DNA of 64,000 nucleotides from Bacteroides sp. GM023. Its GTDB lineage: Bacteria > Bacteroidota > Bacteroidia > Bacteroidales > Bacteroidaceae. The position numbers were made by a program, and so were the translations under genes. A model generated the notes under the pieces. That model saw only the letters and a program-made list of their open reading frames with translations, had not been told where the DNA came from and ran no database searches. The stretch spans positions 467,623 through 531,622 of the forward strand of contig NZ_JAAXGE010000009.1 of assembly GCF_014750685.1 (NCBI RefSeq), read 5' to 3'. The number at the start of each line of letters is the position of its first letter. Position 1 is the stretch's first letter. This document shows positions 52,519-61,598 of this stretch, in pieces.

Positions 52519-53322
52519 TTATAACTTGAACTCAGCGTTGGCAGTGCTACCAAGTAATGCGACCATGAATCCCATATCGTATTTGGATAGCTTCTCAAGT
52601 ACATTAACAATGGCAGAGTTATTATTAGATACCACTTGAACAGTTTTGCCACGTACAAGGATATTGGCAATAATATTCAAGATTGTTTGTGTCTTTCCGG
52701 TTCCCGGAGGACCTTGTACGATGCTGATTTGATTCTCAAAAGCTGCTTGAACAGCTTTTTGCTGGCTTGCATTACAACCGAAAGGAAAAATCAAGGTTGA
52801 TGTACTCCAGGACTGTAATTTATATTTTTGAGGATTTAAGTATACAGCAATAGCTCTGTTGTCTGCAATGAAATGAATTTTTTCATATTGTTTAGCCAAT
52901 AGCTTCGTTCCGTCATCAGCTTTTAATCCGTTCACATCGGCAACTTTCTTCAAATATTCGAATATGCTTCTCGAACAAGGTTCTTTCAGACATGATTGGG
53001 TAATTTGCAAATCTTCTCCTTTATAATCATACTCTTTGCCGTTCTGAAAACGAATGTGCCAATAGCTGTGTTTTCCGGCATAAAAAACGTATAGGGCTTC
53101 AATGTTTGATAAAGTTCTTCCTTTACTGACTATTTGATAATCATTGGGATCAGGCTTCTCGGGAGAGGTTAACCAAAGAACATTTTCTTCTTTGTAAGTA
53201 TAAGCACTTGAAGAATTACGGAATAGTATCTTATAGTTGCCACTATCGTTTTGACAACTCTCTATCTCGGCAGTCTTGATTTGTCCTTTTATTATAATCA
53301 GATTTTCGGAAGTATCTATCAT
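52519..53322 (-). pseudogene. Truncated superfamily 1 helicase (AAA_11 type)
   Basis: The 267-codon frame begins like a full helicase of the DUF/AAA_11 group (MIDTSENLIIIKGQI), reaches the Walker A motif IVQGPPGTGKTQTILNII and motif Ia (VQVVSNNNSAIVNVLEKL), then stops after STANAEFKL. All later helicase motifs (II to VI, usually some 400-700 more residues) are absent. The break falls 30 bases from the end of the convergent MNT-HEPN gene, so a deletion or insertion of the neighbouring genes probably cut it. A short ATP-binding product may still be made. Confidence 0.8.
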
Positions 53323-53538
53323 AGGCTTGTGTGCAGATGTTATAAGTCGTGCTGATGTCTTTATTGTTTATTGATTATTTAGGACATAAAAGTAAGAGTA
53401 TTTTTCAAAATATCAAAGAGCTGAAGTAAAAAAACAGCAAACTACTTTATTGTGCTTTTTATTACTGTAAAATAGAGTGGGATTCTGTTTGAGATTATCG
53501 AACATCATAAAAGATTTATGTTTTGCCAATGAAATCAC

Positions 53539-53546
53539 TATCTTTG
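53539..53546 (+). promoter_or_regulatory. -7 box for the Zn-dehydrogenase gene
   Basis: TATCTTTG matches the consensus, with TTTA 20 bases upstream, 32 bases before the ATG at 53579. Confidence 0.5.
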
Positions 53547-53578
53547 CAAGGCATATATTAATAGACAAGGAGAAGACT

Positions 53579-54613
53579 ATGCTTGCATACACATATATTG
53601 AACACGGAAAATTTGAGTTGCTCGAGAAGCCGAAACCGGAAATAAAAGATTCACGGGATGCGATTATACGTGTGACACTTGGCAGTATCTGTACTAGTGA
53701 TCTTCATATCAAACATGGTAGCGTGCCGCGTGCTGTGCCCGGAACGACTGTTGGGCACGAAATGGTAGGTGTCGTGGAAGAGGTGGGGAGTGATGTAACT
53801 TCAGTGAAGCCGGGAGATAGAGTAACAGTGAATGTGGAAACTTTCTGTGGAGAATGTTTCTTTTGTAAACGGGGATATGTCAATAACTGTACTGATTCCA
53901 ACGGTGGTTGGGCTTTGGGCTGTCGTATTGATGGCGGTCAGGCGGAATATGTCAGAGTTCCTTACGCTGACCAAGGATTGAACCGCATTCCTGATACGGT
54001 TAGCGATGAACAGGCTTTATTTGTCGGTGATGTGCTTGCGACAGGCTTTTGGGCTGCTCGTATCTCGGAGATTTCCGAAGATGATACCGTTCTTATTATC
54101 GGTGCCGGGCCTACCGGAATCTGCACTTTATTGTGTGTGATGCTGAAGAAACCACAACGTATTATTGTCTGTGAAAAGTCTCCTGAAAGAATACGGTTTG
54201 TTCGTGAACATTATCCTGATGTATGGGTGGTAGAACCTGAAAACTGCCAGGATTTTGTACTTCACAACAGTGAGCATAGTGGTGCTGATGTTGTGTTAGA
54301 AGTAGCTGGTAGTGAGGATACTTTTCGTTTGGCATGGGAGTGTGCCCGTCCTAATGCTATTGTCACTATCGTAGCTCTTTATGACGAACCGCAGCTTCTC
54401 CCTTTGCCTGATATGTATGGCAAAAATCTGATATTTAAGACAGGCGGGGTGGACGGTTGTGACTGTGCAGAGATCCTAAATCTGATTGCAGAAGGCAAGA
54501 TAGATACTACTCCTCTGATTACGCACAGATTTCCACTCCATGAAATAGAGGAAGCCTATCGTGTCTTTGAGAACAGACTGGATGGTGTCATTAAGATAGC
54601 TATTTATAAATGA
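53579..54613 (+). CDS. Zinc-dependent alcohol/polyol dehydrogenase
   Basis: The 344-residue medium-chain dehydrogenase has its catalytic zinc site in GSICTSDLHIKHG and GHEMVGVVEEVG, a structural zinc site with four cysteines (CGECFFCKRGYVNNC) and an NAD(P)-binding GAGPTGICTLL. An earlier in-frame start (53477) would add 34 unconserved residues and run through the promoter, so I use 53579, which has aggag 10 bases upstream. Substrate not known. Confidence 0.9.
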   Translation: MLAYTYIEHGKFELLEKPKPEIKDSRDAIIRVTLGSICTSDLHIKHGSVPRAVPGTTVGHEMVGVVEEVGSDVTSVKPGDRVTVNVETFCGECFFCKRGYVNNCTDSNGGWALGCRIDGGQAEYVRVPYADQGLNRIPDTVSDEQALFVGDVLATGFWAARISEISEDDTVLIIGAGPTGICTLLCVMLKKPQRIIVCEKSPERIRFVREHYPDVWVVEPENCQDFVLHNSEHSGADVVLEVAGSEDTFRLAWECARPNAIVTIVALYDEPQLLPLPDMYGKNLIFKTGGVDGCDCAEILNLIAEGKIDTTPLITHRFPLHEIEEAYRVFENRLDGVIKIAIYK

Positions 54614-54667
54614 CCTGTTCAGTGAATGAAATGCTCGTATGTTTAATCGAAAGTAATAAATAATAGT

Positions 54668-55474
54668 ATGCCTATTATCGAAATATCATCTTTATCTCAT
54701 CCCGGAGTTGAAGTATTCAGTACTCTTACTGAAATACAGTTACGTAATCGCATCGAACCTGATAAGGGTATTTTTATCGTAGAAAGTCCAAAGGTTATCA
54801 AGAGAGCTTTGGATGCCGGTTATGAACCTTTGGCTATTTTGTGTGAACAGAAACACATTACTGGCGATGCCGCTGATATTATTGAACGTTGTGGTGATCT
54901 GCCTGTCTATACGGGTAGCAGAGAATTACTTGCCGAGCTAACCGGCTATGTTCTGACACGTGGTGTGCTTTGTGCCATGCGTCGTCCTGTGCCACGTAGT
55001 ATGGAAGAAGTGTGTCAGGAAGCCCGGCGTATTGTTGTAATCGATAGTGTTGTTGATGCAACCAATATCGGTGCTATTTTCCGTTCGGCCGCAGCTCTTG
55101 GAATTGATGCCGTATTACTGACACGCAATTCTTGTGACCCGTTGAACCGTCGTGCGGTCAGAGTATCTATGGGAAGTGTTTTCTTTGTATCATGGACTTG
55201 GATGGATGGCTCTCTCTCTGAACTGAAGAATTTAGGGTTTCGCACGGCTGCTATGGCACTCACGGACAATTCTATTTCTATTGATAATCCTATCCTGGCT
55301 ACTGAACCTAAATTAGCTATTGTGATGGGGAACGAGGGGGACGGACTTTCCTGTGAAACAATTGCCGAGGCTGACTATGTAGTCCGTATCCCTATGTCGC
55401 ATGGCGTCGATTCGCTCAATGTAGCTGCTGCGGCAGCTGTGGCCTTTTGGCAACTTCGTGCTCCACAATCTTGA
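54668..55474 (+). CDS. TrmH/SpoU-family RNA 2'-O-methyltransferase
   Basis: The 268-residue protein has the three SPOUT motifs: NIGAIFRSAAALGIDAV (motif I), IVMGNEGDGL (motif II) and IPMSHGVDSLNVAAAAAV (motif III), which form the knotted SAM site. The N-terminal 100 residues are a substrate-binding part. It methylates ribose in rRNA or tRNA. It begins 54 bases after the dehydrogenase and may share its transcript. Confidence 0.93.
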   Translation: MPIIEISSLSHPGVEVFSTLTEIQLRNRIEPDKGIFIVESPKVIKRALDAGYEPLAILCEQKHITGDAADIIERCGDLPVYTGSRELLAELTGYVLTRGVLCAMRRPVPRSMEEVCQEARRIVVIDSVVDATNIGAIFRSAAALGIDAVLLTRNSCDPLNRRAVRVSMGSVFFVSWTWMDGSLSELKNLGFRTAAMALTDNSISIDNPILATEPKLAIVMGNEGDGLSCETIAEADYVVRIPMSHGVDSLNVAAAAAVAFWQLRAPQS

Positions 55475-55510
55475 AATTAGTGCATACCAAAGTTATAAAT
55501 AACCATATAG

Positions 55511-55924
55511 TTATTCTCCACTGATAGTTGCCACGATTCGCCGATTACCACCGTAATCCCGGAATTCACAGAGATAGATGCCTTGCCAAGTTCCGAGATT
55601 CAGCTTTCCATTGGTAATGGGTACTGTGACGGTTGTTCCTATAATGGAACTTTTTGCATGAGCCGGCATGTCGTCATTTCCCTCTAAAGTGTGTTGATAA
55701 TACGGTTCACGTTCTTTTATCAAGTGGTTGAAGATGCTTTCCATATCAACTCGAACATCAGGATCTGCATTTTCATTAATGCTTAATCCGGCAGAAGTAT
55801 GTTTGATAAATAAATGCAATAATCCTACTTTGGGCAATGGTGGCAAATTTCGTAGTACTTCTCCCGTTATAAGATGAAATCCACGTTTGCGTGATTGTAA
55901 TTCAAATTCTACTTGTTTCCACAT
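55511..55924 (-). CDS. YjbQ-family protein (secondary thiamine-phosphate synthase-like)
   Basis: The 137-residue protein matches UPF0047/YjbQ end to end: FIKHTSAGLSINENADPDV, PYYQHTLEGNDDMPAHAKSS and the terminal LGTWQGIYLCEFRD. The conserved His and Asp residues suggest metal binding. Weak thiamine-phosphate synthase activity has been reported for the family, but the true role is unclear. Confidence 0.9.
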   Translation of the reverse strand: MWKQVEFELQSRKRGFHLITGEVLRNLPPLPKVGLLHLFIKHTSAGLSINENADPDVRVDMESIFNHLIKEREPYYQHTLEGNDDMPAHAKSSIIGTTVTVPITNGKLNLGTWQGIYLCEFRDYGGNRRIVATISGE

Positions 55925-56041
55925 ATTATTATAGTTTCATTTCTATTTTGTCCCACGTAGTTTTGGAACAACTCAAATCTTATTAGATTCAATGCTGTGT
56001 TGTTATTCACGAAATGTAAAGCCTGTCATATCTCATGAATC

Positions 56042-56313
56042 CTAATAGAATTCTATTTCCCGATACAGCATATATAACTTGTTGGTGTTCATTGTATTGG
56101 TCTTTAAAAGGTAGAAAGTTAGAAAATGTCTTTGTTTCTGTGTGTTAAAACGCTCACTTTTAACGTTTTTGTTTTTCATTAACGAATCGGTCTCTCTGAG
56201 GGTAGAGATTTCGCCACTAATATCGCTTAGGTAGTGGATGATATCACGTGTATGCTTTACAAGTTTCAGGTTTTGAAGGTAGGGAAGAAAATTATTCTTT
56301 ATCTTTCTTCCCT
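56042..56313 (-). pseudogene. Open reverse-strand segment without start, possible gene remnant
   Basis: Read on the reverse strand, about 90 codons are open to a stop at 56042 (for example VKHTRDIIHYLSDISGEI and, at the end, NKLYMLYREIEFY). The product looks helical and charged, like a real protein end, but there is no early start codon and I recognise no family. Chance cannot be excluded in AT-rich DNA. Confidence 0.3.
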
Positions 56314-56316
56314 ATC
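56278..56316. repeat. 13-bp inverted repeat
   Basis: ggtagggaagaaa (56278-56290) is repeated inverted at 56304-56316 with a single G-T pair and a 13-base loop. It could be a terminator on either strand or the end of an element. Confidence 0.5.
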
Positions 56317-56438
56317 TTTACTTTAATATATCGTATACATAGGGTACGACAATAAAGTAAAGTCGATTTATTAGGATAGAGAGTCAAAGACCCACAAAAT
56401 GAAATGACAATTTTAAATTGTTTGTCGAAAAAATGTGT

Positions 56439-56446
56439 TACTTTTG
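56439..56446 (+). promoter_or_regulatory. -7 box for the AbiE-like operon
   Basis: TACTTTTG matches the consensus and lies 19 bases before the preferred antitoxin start at 56466. Confidence 0.5.
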
Positions 56447-56465
56447 CGACAAAGCGAGTTGTGTG

Positions 56466-57068
56466 ATGAGTATCGAAGATAAAATAATAGAGGTAATAAG
56501 AGCAAAAGGAGAAGGAACTATCTTTTTCCCCAATGATTTTATTGACTTTGGCGAACCTAAGAGTATAGGTAAAGCTCTGGAACGGCTAACAGAAAAGAAT
56601 CAAATTCTTCGGTTAGCAAGAGGTATCTATTGTTATCCTAAGCAAGATAAGGTAATGGGACTGGGAGTACTCTATCCTTCTATTGAAGAAATAGCCGATA
56701 GTATTGCTCGGCGTGATAAGGCGAGAATAGTGCCTACGGGAATTCATGCACTCAATAAGTTGGGACTCTCTACTCAAATCCCCATGAACTTTGTTTATCT
56801 GACTGATGGGACAAGGCGGAAAATCAATCTTGGAAATGGTAAATCCATTCAATTCCGATTTACATCGCCCAAGAATTTAGCTTTTACGAATAAATTGGCG
56901 ATGCTTGTTACCTTTGCCTTAAAAGAACTGGGGCAAGATAAGATAACAGAGCCGCAGATAGCCCAACTTAAACAAATATTGGAGAAAGAATCAAAAGAAA
57001 AAGTGATGGTGGATGCGTCATTGATGCCTGCTTGGATAAGAACAATTATAAAAAATGCCTATGAATAA
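56466..57068 (+). CDS. AbiEi-like antitoxin (DUF6088 family)
   Basis: The 200-residue protein starts MSIEDKIIEVIRAKGEG and has an N-terminal winged helix (KALERLTEKNQILRLARGIYCYP), the form seen in AbiEi-type antitoxins that bind their own promoter. The C-terminal part is the DUF6088 region (TDGTRRKINLGNGKSIQFR). The start at 56466 follows a -7 box by 19 bases; the upstream 56418 start would lie in the promoter. It overlaps the toxin gene by 14 bases, so the two are coupled. Confidence 0.85.
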   Translation: MSIEDKIIEVIRAKGEGTIFFPNDFIDFGEPKSIGKALERLTEKNQILRLARGIYCYPKQDKVMGLGVLYPSIEEIADSIARRDKARIVPTGIHALNKLGLSTQIPMNFVYLTDGTRRKINLGNGKSIQFRFTSPKNLAFTNKLAMLVTFALKELGQDKITEPQIAQLKQILEKESKEKVMVDASLMPAWIRTIIKNAYE

Positions 57069-58059
57069 CTACTTCTTGCTTACCACCGATCAGCAAATAA
57101 TGGTCATTACGCAAGCTGCCAATAAAACCGGGCTTCCGGTGCAAGCCATTGAAAAAGACTTGTGGGTAACAACGATACTTCAAGTCGTATTCTCTTTGCC
57201 AATAGCAGAACATTTGGTGTTTAAAGGCGGCACTTCTTTGAGTAAAGTGTGGAACATTATTCAACGCTTTTCTGAAGATATAGATTTGGCTATAGATCCG
57301 TCTATCTGGGGATTTGAAGGTGATTTGACAAAGAAGCAAATCAAACGCCTCAGAAAGTGTTCATCTGTATTTGTTCGTGATGAATTGTGCCAATCTTTGA
57401 AATCGGCAGTTGTGGAAAATGATTTGGATAAATGGTTGTCAATAGAGGCTGATCCTGATGGAGAGGGTGACAATACCTACCCGGAACCACGTGTCATACA
57501 TATTCGTTACTATTCTTTATTCGATACTGAACTACCGTACTTACATTCAGAAGTCAAATTGGAGATTGGTTCTCGTTCTTTATTGGAACCTACCTCTAAA
57601 GCAGAAGTGAAGAGTATTGTCGAGCAATACCTTCCAATTGAAACAACCATTCAGACAGTTGTCATACCGACGGCTCTTGCCGAAAAGACATTTTTGGAAA
57701 AGGCTTTCTTGTTGCATGAGTTGTTTTCGACAGCCTCTATGGGTGATGCGAATAGAAAGTCGCGTCATCTTTATGACTTGGCAATGATGATGAAAACAGA
57801 GATAGCATTGAATGCTGTGTCTAATAATGAATTATGGACGACTATCCATCATCACCGTGAATGTTTTACTCATGTGAATGGCGTTGATTATACTCCTGAC
57901 ATCCGTAGGCGTATCTGTCTTGTTCCGCACAAATCCTTGGTGGATATTTGGGAACAAGACTATAACGATATGCGTTTGGCAATGATTTATGGAGAAGCTC
58001 CTACGTTTGAATCTCTCATAGCGCAAATGAAGGAACTTGAAAGAATGTTTCATTCTTAG
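57055..58059 (+). CDS. AbiEii-type nucleotidyltransferase toxin
   Basis: The 334-residue protein has the AbiEii/AbiGii nucleotidyltransferase site: LVFKGGTSLSKVW (58-61) and FSEDIDLAID with Asp75 and Asp77. Another family block, KTFLEKAFLLHEL, follows later. Such proteins transfer nucleotides to tRNA or other targets and cause abortive infection when not held by AbiEi. It starts at 57055 or 57061 (MNNYFLL). The PLD-helicase gene begins 33 bases after it, so the toxin pair and the restriction-like genes may share one transcript. Confidence 0.88.
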   Translation: MPMNNYFLLTTDQQIMVITQAANKTGLPVQAIEKDLWVTTILQVVFSLPIAEHLVFKGGTSLSKVWNIIQRFSEDIDLAIDPSIWGFEGDLTKKQIKRLRKCSSVFVRDELCQSLKSAVVENDLDKWLSIEADPDGEGDNTYPEPRVIHIRYYSLFDTELPYLHSEVKLEIGSRSLLEPTSKAEVKSIVEQYLPIETTIQTVVIPTALAEKTFLEKAFLLHELFSTASMGDANRKSRHLYDLAMMMKTEIALNAVSNNELWTTIHHHRECFTHVNGVDYTPDIRRRICLVPHKSLVDIWEQDYNDMRLAMIYGEAPTFESLIAQMKELERMFHS

Positions 58060-58092
58060 TGAATATGTAAAATCTAACGAAACGAAAATGTT

Positions 58093-61000
58093 ATGACGAA
58101 TACTCTTATTGATAATTCAGATGAATGCTTGAGGTTAGTCAACACTATTAAAGAGTGTATAACCAATGCCAATTGTAAGACTATAAAAATAGCAACAGGA
58201 TATTGGGATATTCCTGGCACTTTTTTGGTTTATAATGAGTTGAAAGAATTTCTAAAAAAAGAGGGAACAACTCTTCAGCTACTGATAGGGGCTGATCCAA
58301 TTGTACGTCAAAATCAATTAGCTAATCCTATTTGTAAAGATGCGAAGTTCCCACAAGATTATATCAAGAGGGATATACAACAACTTGAAGTGATTGATAA
58401 ATATGTAGAGGTTGTGCGCTTGCTTCTAGAATATTGTAAGGAAAAAGAGGATGAAAGCAGATTTCAAATCCGTATTTACAAAAAGAATGAAGATGGTGAT
58501 ACTCAATTCTTTCATGCAAAATGTTATGTTTTTTGCGGACAAAATTATGCTGTTGGTATTATTGGCAGTAGTAATTTTACTCAAAAGGGATTAGAAGGCA
58601 ATTCGGAATTGAATTATTTGGAAACAGATACAAGTCGAGTCACAGCTGTACCAAATGAGTATTCATATACAAAAGGACATAACTGTTGGTTTGATGAGAA
58701 ATGGAATTTATCAATACCTTGGAATAAAACATTCCTTGAAGAAATATTGAGAGGCGCACCTGTAAGAGTGAAAGCAGAAGAGGATGCAAAAGTGGTCGTA
58801 AAGTTGACACCTTATGAATTGTACATTAAGCTCCTACAATATAAGTTCGGTAGCATTGTTGATATGAACCAGCAGCAGTTGATAGAGAGTTATCTTCCAA
58901 AAAGCTTTGATCCGTTGGCGTATCAGATAGAGGCAGTAAAACAGTGTTTTTCCATTATGAGAGAACACGGTGGCTTTATGTTGGCAGATGTTGTGGGGTT
59001 AGGCAAAACCATTGTAGGAACACTTATAATGAAACACTTTCTAAGAATGCCTGATGATGATGGTCGTGAGCGTAAAGTACTTGTTGTAACTCCTCCTGCC
59101 ATTCAGTCAGGATGGAAAGAAACCGTAAAACTGTTTGATGCAGACAATGTAGATAAAATGGATTCGGCTATCGATTATATTACGACAGGAAGTATAGGTA
59201 AGCTTGTTGATGATATGGATGAAGCTGATTTTGACGAGATTGATTCCTGTGTTTTTTCTTCTGATTTCGAGTATAAAGATTATGGTTTGATCATCATAGA
59301 TGAAAGTCATAAGTTTCGTAATAGTAGTACTTCAATGTATAAAGCACTGGATGATTTGATAACACAGATAGGAGCTAGTACAGGTGCTTATCCATATATA
59401 GGATTGCTCTCAGCTACACCACAAAATAACCGTCCATCTGATATACAAAACCAGATATATTTGTTTGAGCGCAACCATGCCGACAGCACCTTGAAAAAGG
59501 CTAATGGCGGAAACCTTGAAGGCTTCTTTTCCGACATTAACCGTCGATTTGGGCAAGTGATAAAATCTTCTGGACAAATGAATGATGGTAATATGCCTAA
59601 TGATATTACTCCTGAAGAGCGCAGAATGGAGCTTAAACGTTTGTCAGGTGAGATACGTGACTGTGTTCTTCAAGATATTTTAGTGCGTCGTACACGTACT
59701 GATGTGGAGAAATATTACAAGGATGACATCGGTAAGCAAAAAATTGTTTTTCCAAAGATTAGTGGACCTCATTCTATTGAATATCAGATGGAAAGTGGAT
59801 TAGCAAAACTTTTTGCTGATACAATGAACTTGATAGCACCTACCGAAGATTTTCGCTTCGATAACAGTAATTTTCTATGCTACTACCGTTATCGTGCTAT
59901 AGAATTCATTAAATCTCCCGAAGTGAAGGCTCTGTATAAGGGGAAAAATATGGATGCGGACCGTTTCTCACAACAGTTGGCTAAGATTATGCAAATTAAT
60001 CTGGTGAAAAGAATAGAAAGCAGTTTCTCAGCATTCAAATCTTCACTTGAGAATTTGCGTCGCTATACTCAGAATATGATCGATATGTGGGAACATAATA
60101 CCATTTTTGTGTGTCCTGACATTAACGTAAATGAGGAACTTGACCGAGAAAAGGACTACGAACGTACTGGCAAGTTGTATACATTTTCCGAATGCGCCAA
60201 TGATATACGCTCCCGTATAGAGAAACTTAACAAAAAAGGTAAAAATGAGAAGGAACGTAACCGTGAACTTACTCGTGATGATTTTATGCAAGAGTATATA
60301 GAATTGTTGCGCAAAGATTTACAGCTAATAGAATTCCTTTGTAAACGGTGGAATGCTTACAGCAACGATCCGAAACTAGAAGAATTTAAAAAGAAATTAC
60401 GAAGTACACTCTTTGATAAACAACAGAATATAGCACAAAAATTGGTTATATTTAGTGAGGCGATAGATACAGTGAAGGCTATAAAACTTGCTATAGAAAC
60501 CACTGATAACTCTCTGAAGGTACTTGTAATAACTGCAAAAAATAGAGATGAGAACGCAAAGATTATTGCTGAGAACTTCGATGCCAACTATAAGGGTGAA
60601 TGGCGTAATGATTATCAGGTAATCGTGACTACTGAGGTGTTGGCAGAAGGTGTAAATTTACACCGCGCCAATTGTGTATTGAACTATGATACTCCTTGGA
60701 ACTCCACTCGGCTGATGCAGCGTATAGGGCGCGTGAACCGCATTGGTTCTATCGCGTCGTATGTGTATGTCTATAATTTTATGCCAAGTTTGCAAGGAGA
60801 TGAACAAATAAAGCTTGTACAGAAAGCTTATACCAAGCTACAATCATTCCACACTTTGTTTGGCGAAGATAACCAGGTATTCACAGAAAATGAGGAAGTA
60901 ATGCAATATGACCTAAATAAGCAGATAAATGGTGAGGAGTCTCCAATGGAAAAATACGTGTTTGAACTGAAAGAATATAAACGTACTCACCCTGAACGCT

Positions 61001-61581
61001 TTGAACAAATAGTGGCAATGGAAGATGGACTGGAATTAGCAATTGCACCAACAGATGGAAGTAGCTATTTTCTTGTTCGCAATAAGCAGACTTCCGGGCT
61101 ATTTGTAAAAGTAGATGCTGAACTAAAAAGTAGTATTCTTTCCAGTATTGACGCTTACAAAGCATTCCGCACTGATGATGATGTACCTTTGGCTACCCTT
61201 CCGGCAGATTGGGAACAACGTAAATTAAAAGCCGAATTATTTGTAAATCAAGCACTTGCTAAAATGAATATTCACGCAAAGAATTCGAAAAAAGCCACAA
61301 AAGCTAAAGAGATAATCATAAAGATGAAAGACACTATCTCAATGTCTAAGGAGTCTCGCAGCCTTTTATCATCTGCATTCATGTTAGTGAATAAAGGGAA
61401 TTATGACATCATCAAAAAGATAATTGCACTTGATGATATTCGCACTCAAAGCGGCGGCACACTCTTTGAACTTAGCCAAGAAGAATTTGACACTGTATTG
61501 AATCAAGAAATACAAAAAATAGTAGCAAATGTACAGATGCGTTATGGTAAAGCCATAACATATATGGCACTGAGTAAATAA
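58093..61581 (+). CDS. PLD-nuclease/SNF2-type helicase fusion protein
   Basis: The 1162-residue protein starts with a phospholipase D-like nuclease domain (about 1-230): His141-x-Lys143 in FFHAKCYVF and Asn161/Glu172 in GSSNFTQKGLEGNSELN. A superfamily 2 helicase follows: Walker A LADVVGLGKTIVG (Lys305), Walker B IIIDESHKF (Asp403-Glu404), LLSATPQNN, and a C-terminal helicase part with QRIGRVNRIGS near residue 876. A long charged helical spacer lies between the two helicase lobes. It is followed 17 bases later by an adenine methyltransferase gene. Together they look like a restriction or DISARM-like defence module. Confidence 0.9.
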   Translation: MTNTLIDNSDECLRLVNTIKECITNANCKTIKIATGYWDIPGTFLVYNELKEFLKKEGTTLQLLIGADPIVRQNQLANPICKDAKFPQDYIKRDIQQLEVIDKYVEVVRLLLEYCKEKEDESRFQIRIYKKNEDGDTQFFHAKCYVFCGQNYAVGIIGSSNFTQKGLEGNSELNYLETDTSRVTAVPNEYSYTKGHNCWFDEKWNLSIPWNKTFLEEILRGAPVRVKAEEDAKVVVKLTPYELYIKLLQYKFGSIVDMNQQQLIESYLPKSFDPLAYQIEAVKQCFSIMREHGGFMLADVVGLGKTIVGTLIMKHFLRMPDDDGRERKVLVVTPPAIQSGWKETVKLFDADNVDKMDSAIDYITTGSIGKLVDDMDEADFDEIDSCVFSSDFEYKDYGLIIIDESHKFRNSSTSMYKALDDLITQIGASTGAYPYIGLLSATPQNNRPSDIQNQIYLFERNHADSTLKKANGGNLEGFFSDINRRFGQVIKSSGQMNDGNMPNDITPEERRMELKRLSGEIRDCVLQDILVRRTRTDVEKYYKDDIGKQKIVFPKISGPHSIEYQMESGLAKLFADTMNLIAPTEDFRFDNSNFLCYYRYRAIEFIKSPEVKALYKGKNMDADRFSQQLAKIMQINLVKRIESSFSAFKSSLENLRRYTQNMIDMWEHNTIFVCPDINVNEELDREKDYERTGKLYTFSECANDIRSRIEKLNKKGKNEKERNRELTRDDFMQEYIELLRKDLQLIEFLCKRWNAYSNDPKLEEFKKKLRSTLFDKQQNIAQKLVIFSEAIDTVKAIKLAIETTDNSLKVLVITAKNRDENAKIIAENFDANYKGEWRNDYQVIVTTEVLAEGVNLHRANCVLNYDTPWNSTRLMQRIGRVNRIGSIASYVYVYNFMPSLQGDEQIKLVQKAYTKLQSFHTLFGEDNQVFTENEEVMQYDLNKQINGEESPMEKYVFELKEYKRTHPERFEQIVAMEDGLELAIAPTDGSSYFLVRNKQTSGLFVKVDAELKSSILSSIDAYKAFRTDDDVPLATLPADWEQRKLKAELFVNQALAKMNIHAKNSKKATKAKEIIIKMKDTISMSKESRSLLSSAFMLVNKGNYDIIKKIIALDDIRTQSGGTLFELSQEEFDTVLNQEIQKIVANVQMRYGKAITYMALSK

Positions 61582-61598
61582 TAAAAATAATATCAACT

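Larger units (their letters stand above)
55925..56438. other. 514-base intergenic region before the AbiE module
   Basis: No complete gene is supported. It contains an open reverse-strand stretch without a start at 56042-56313 and an inverted repeat at 56278-56316. Base composition shifts to more AT-rich here and stays so to the right edge, consistent with a junction between core genes and an acquired segment. Confidence 0.45.
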
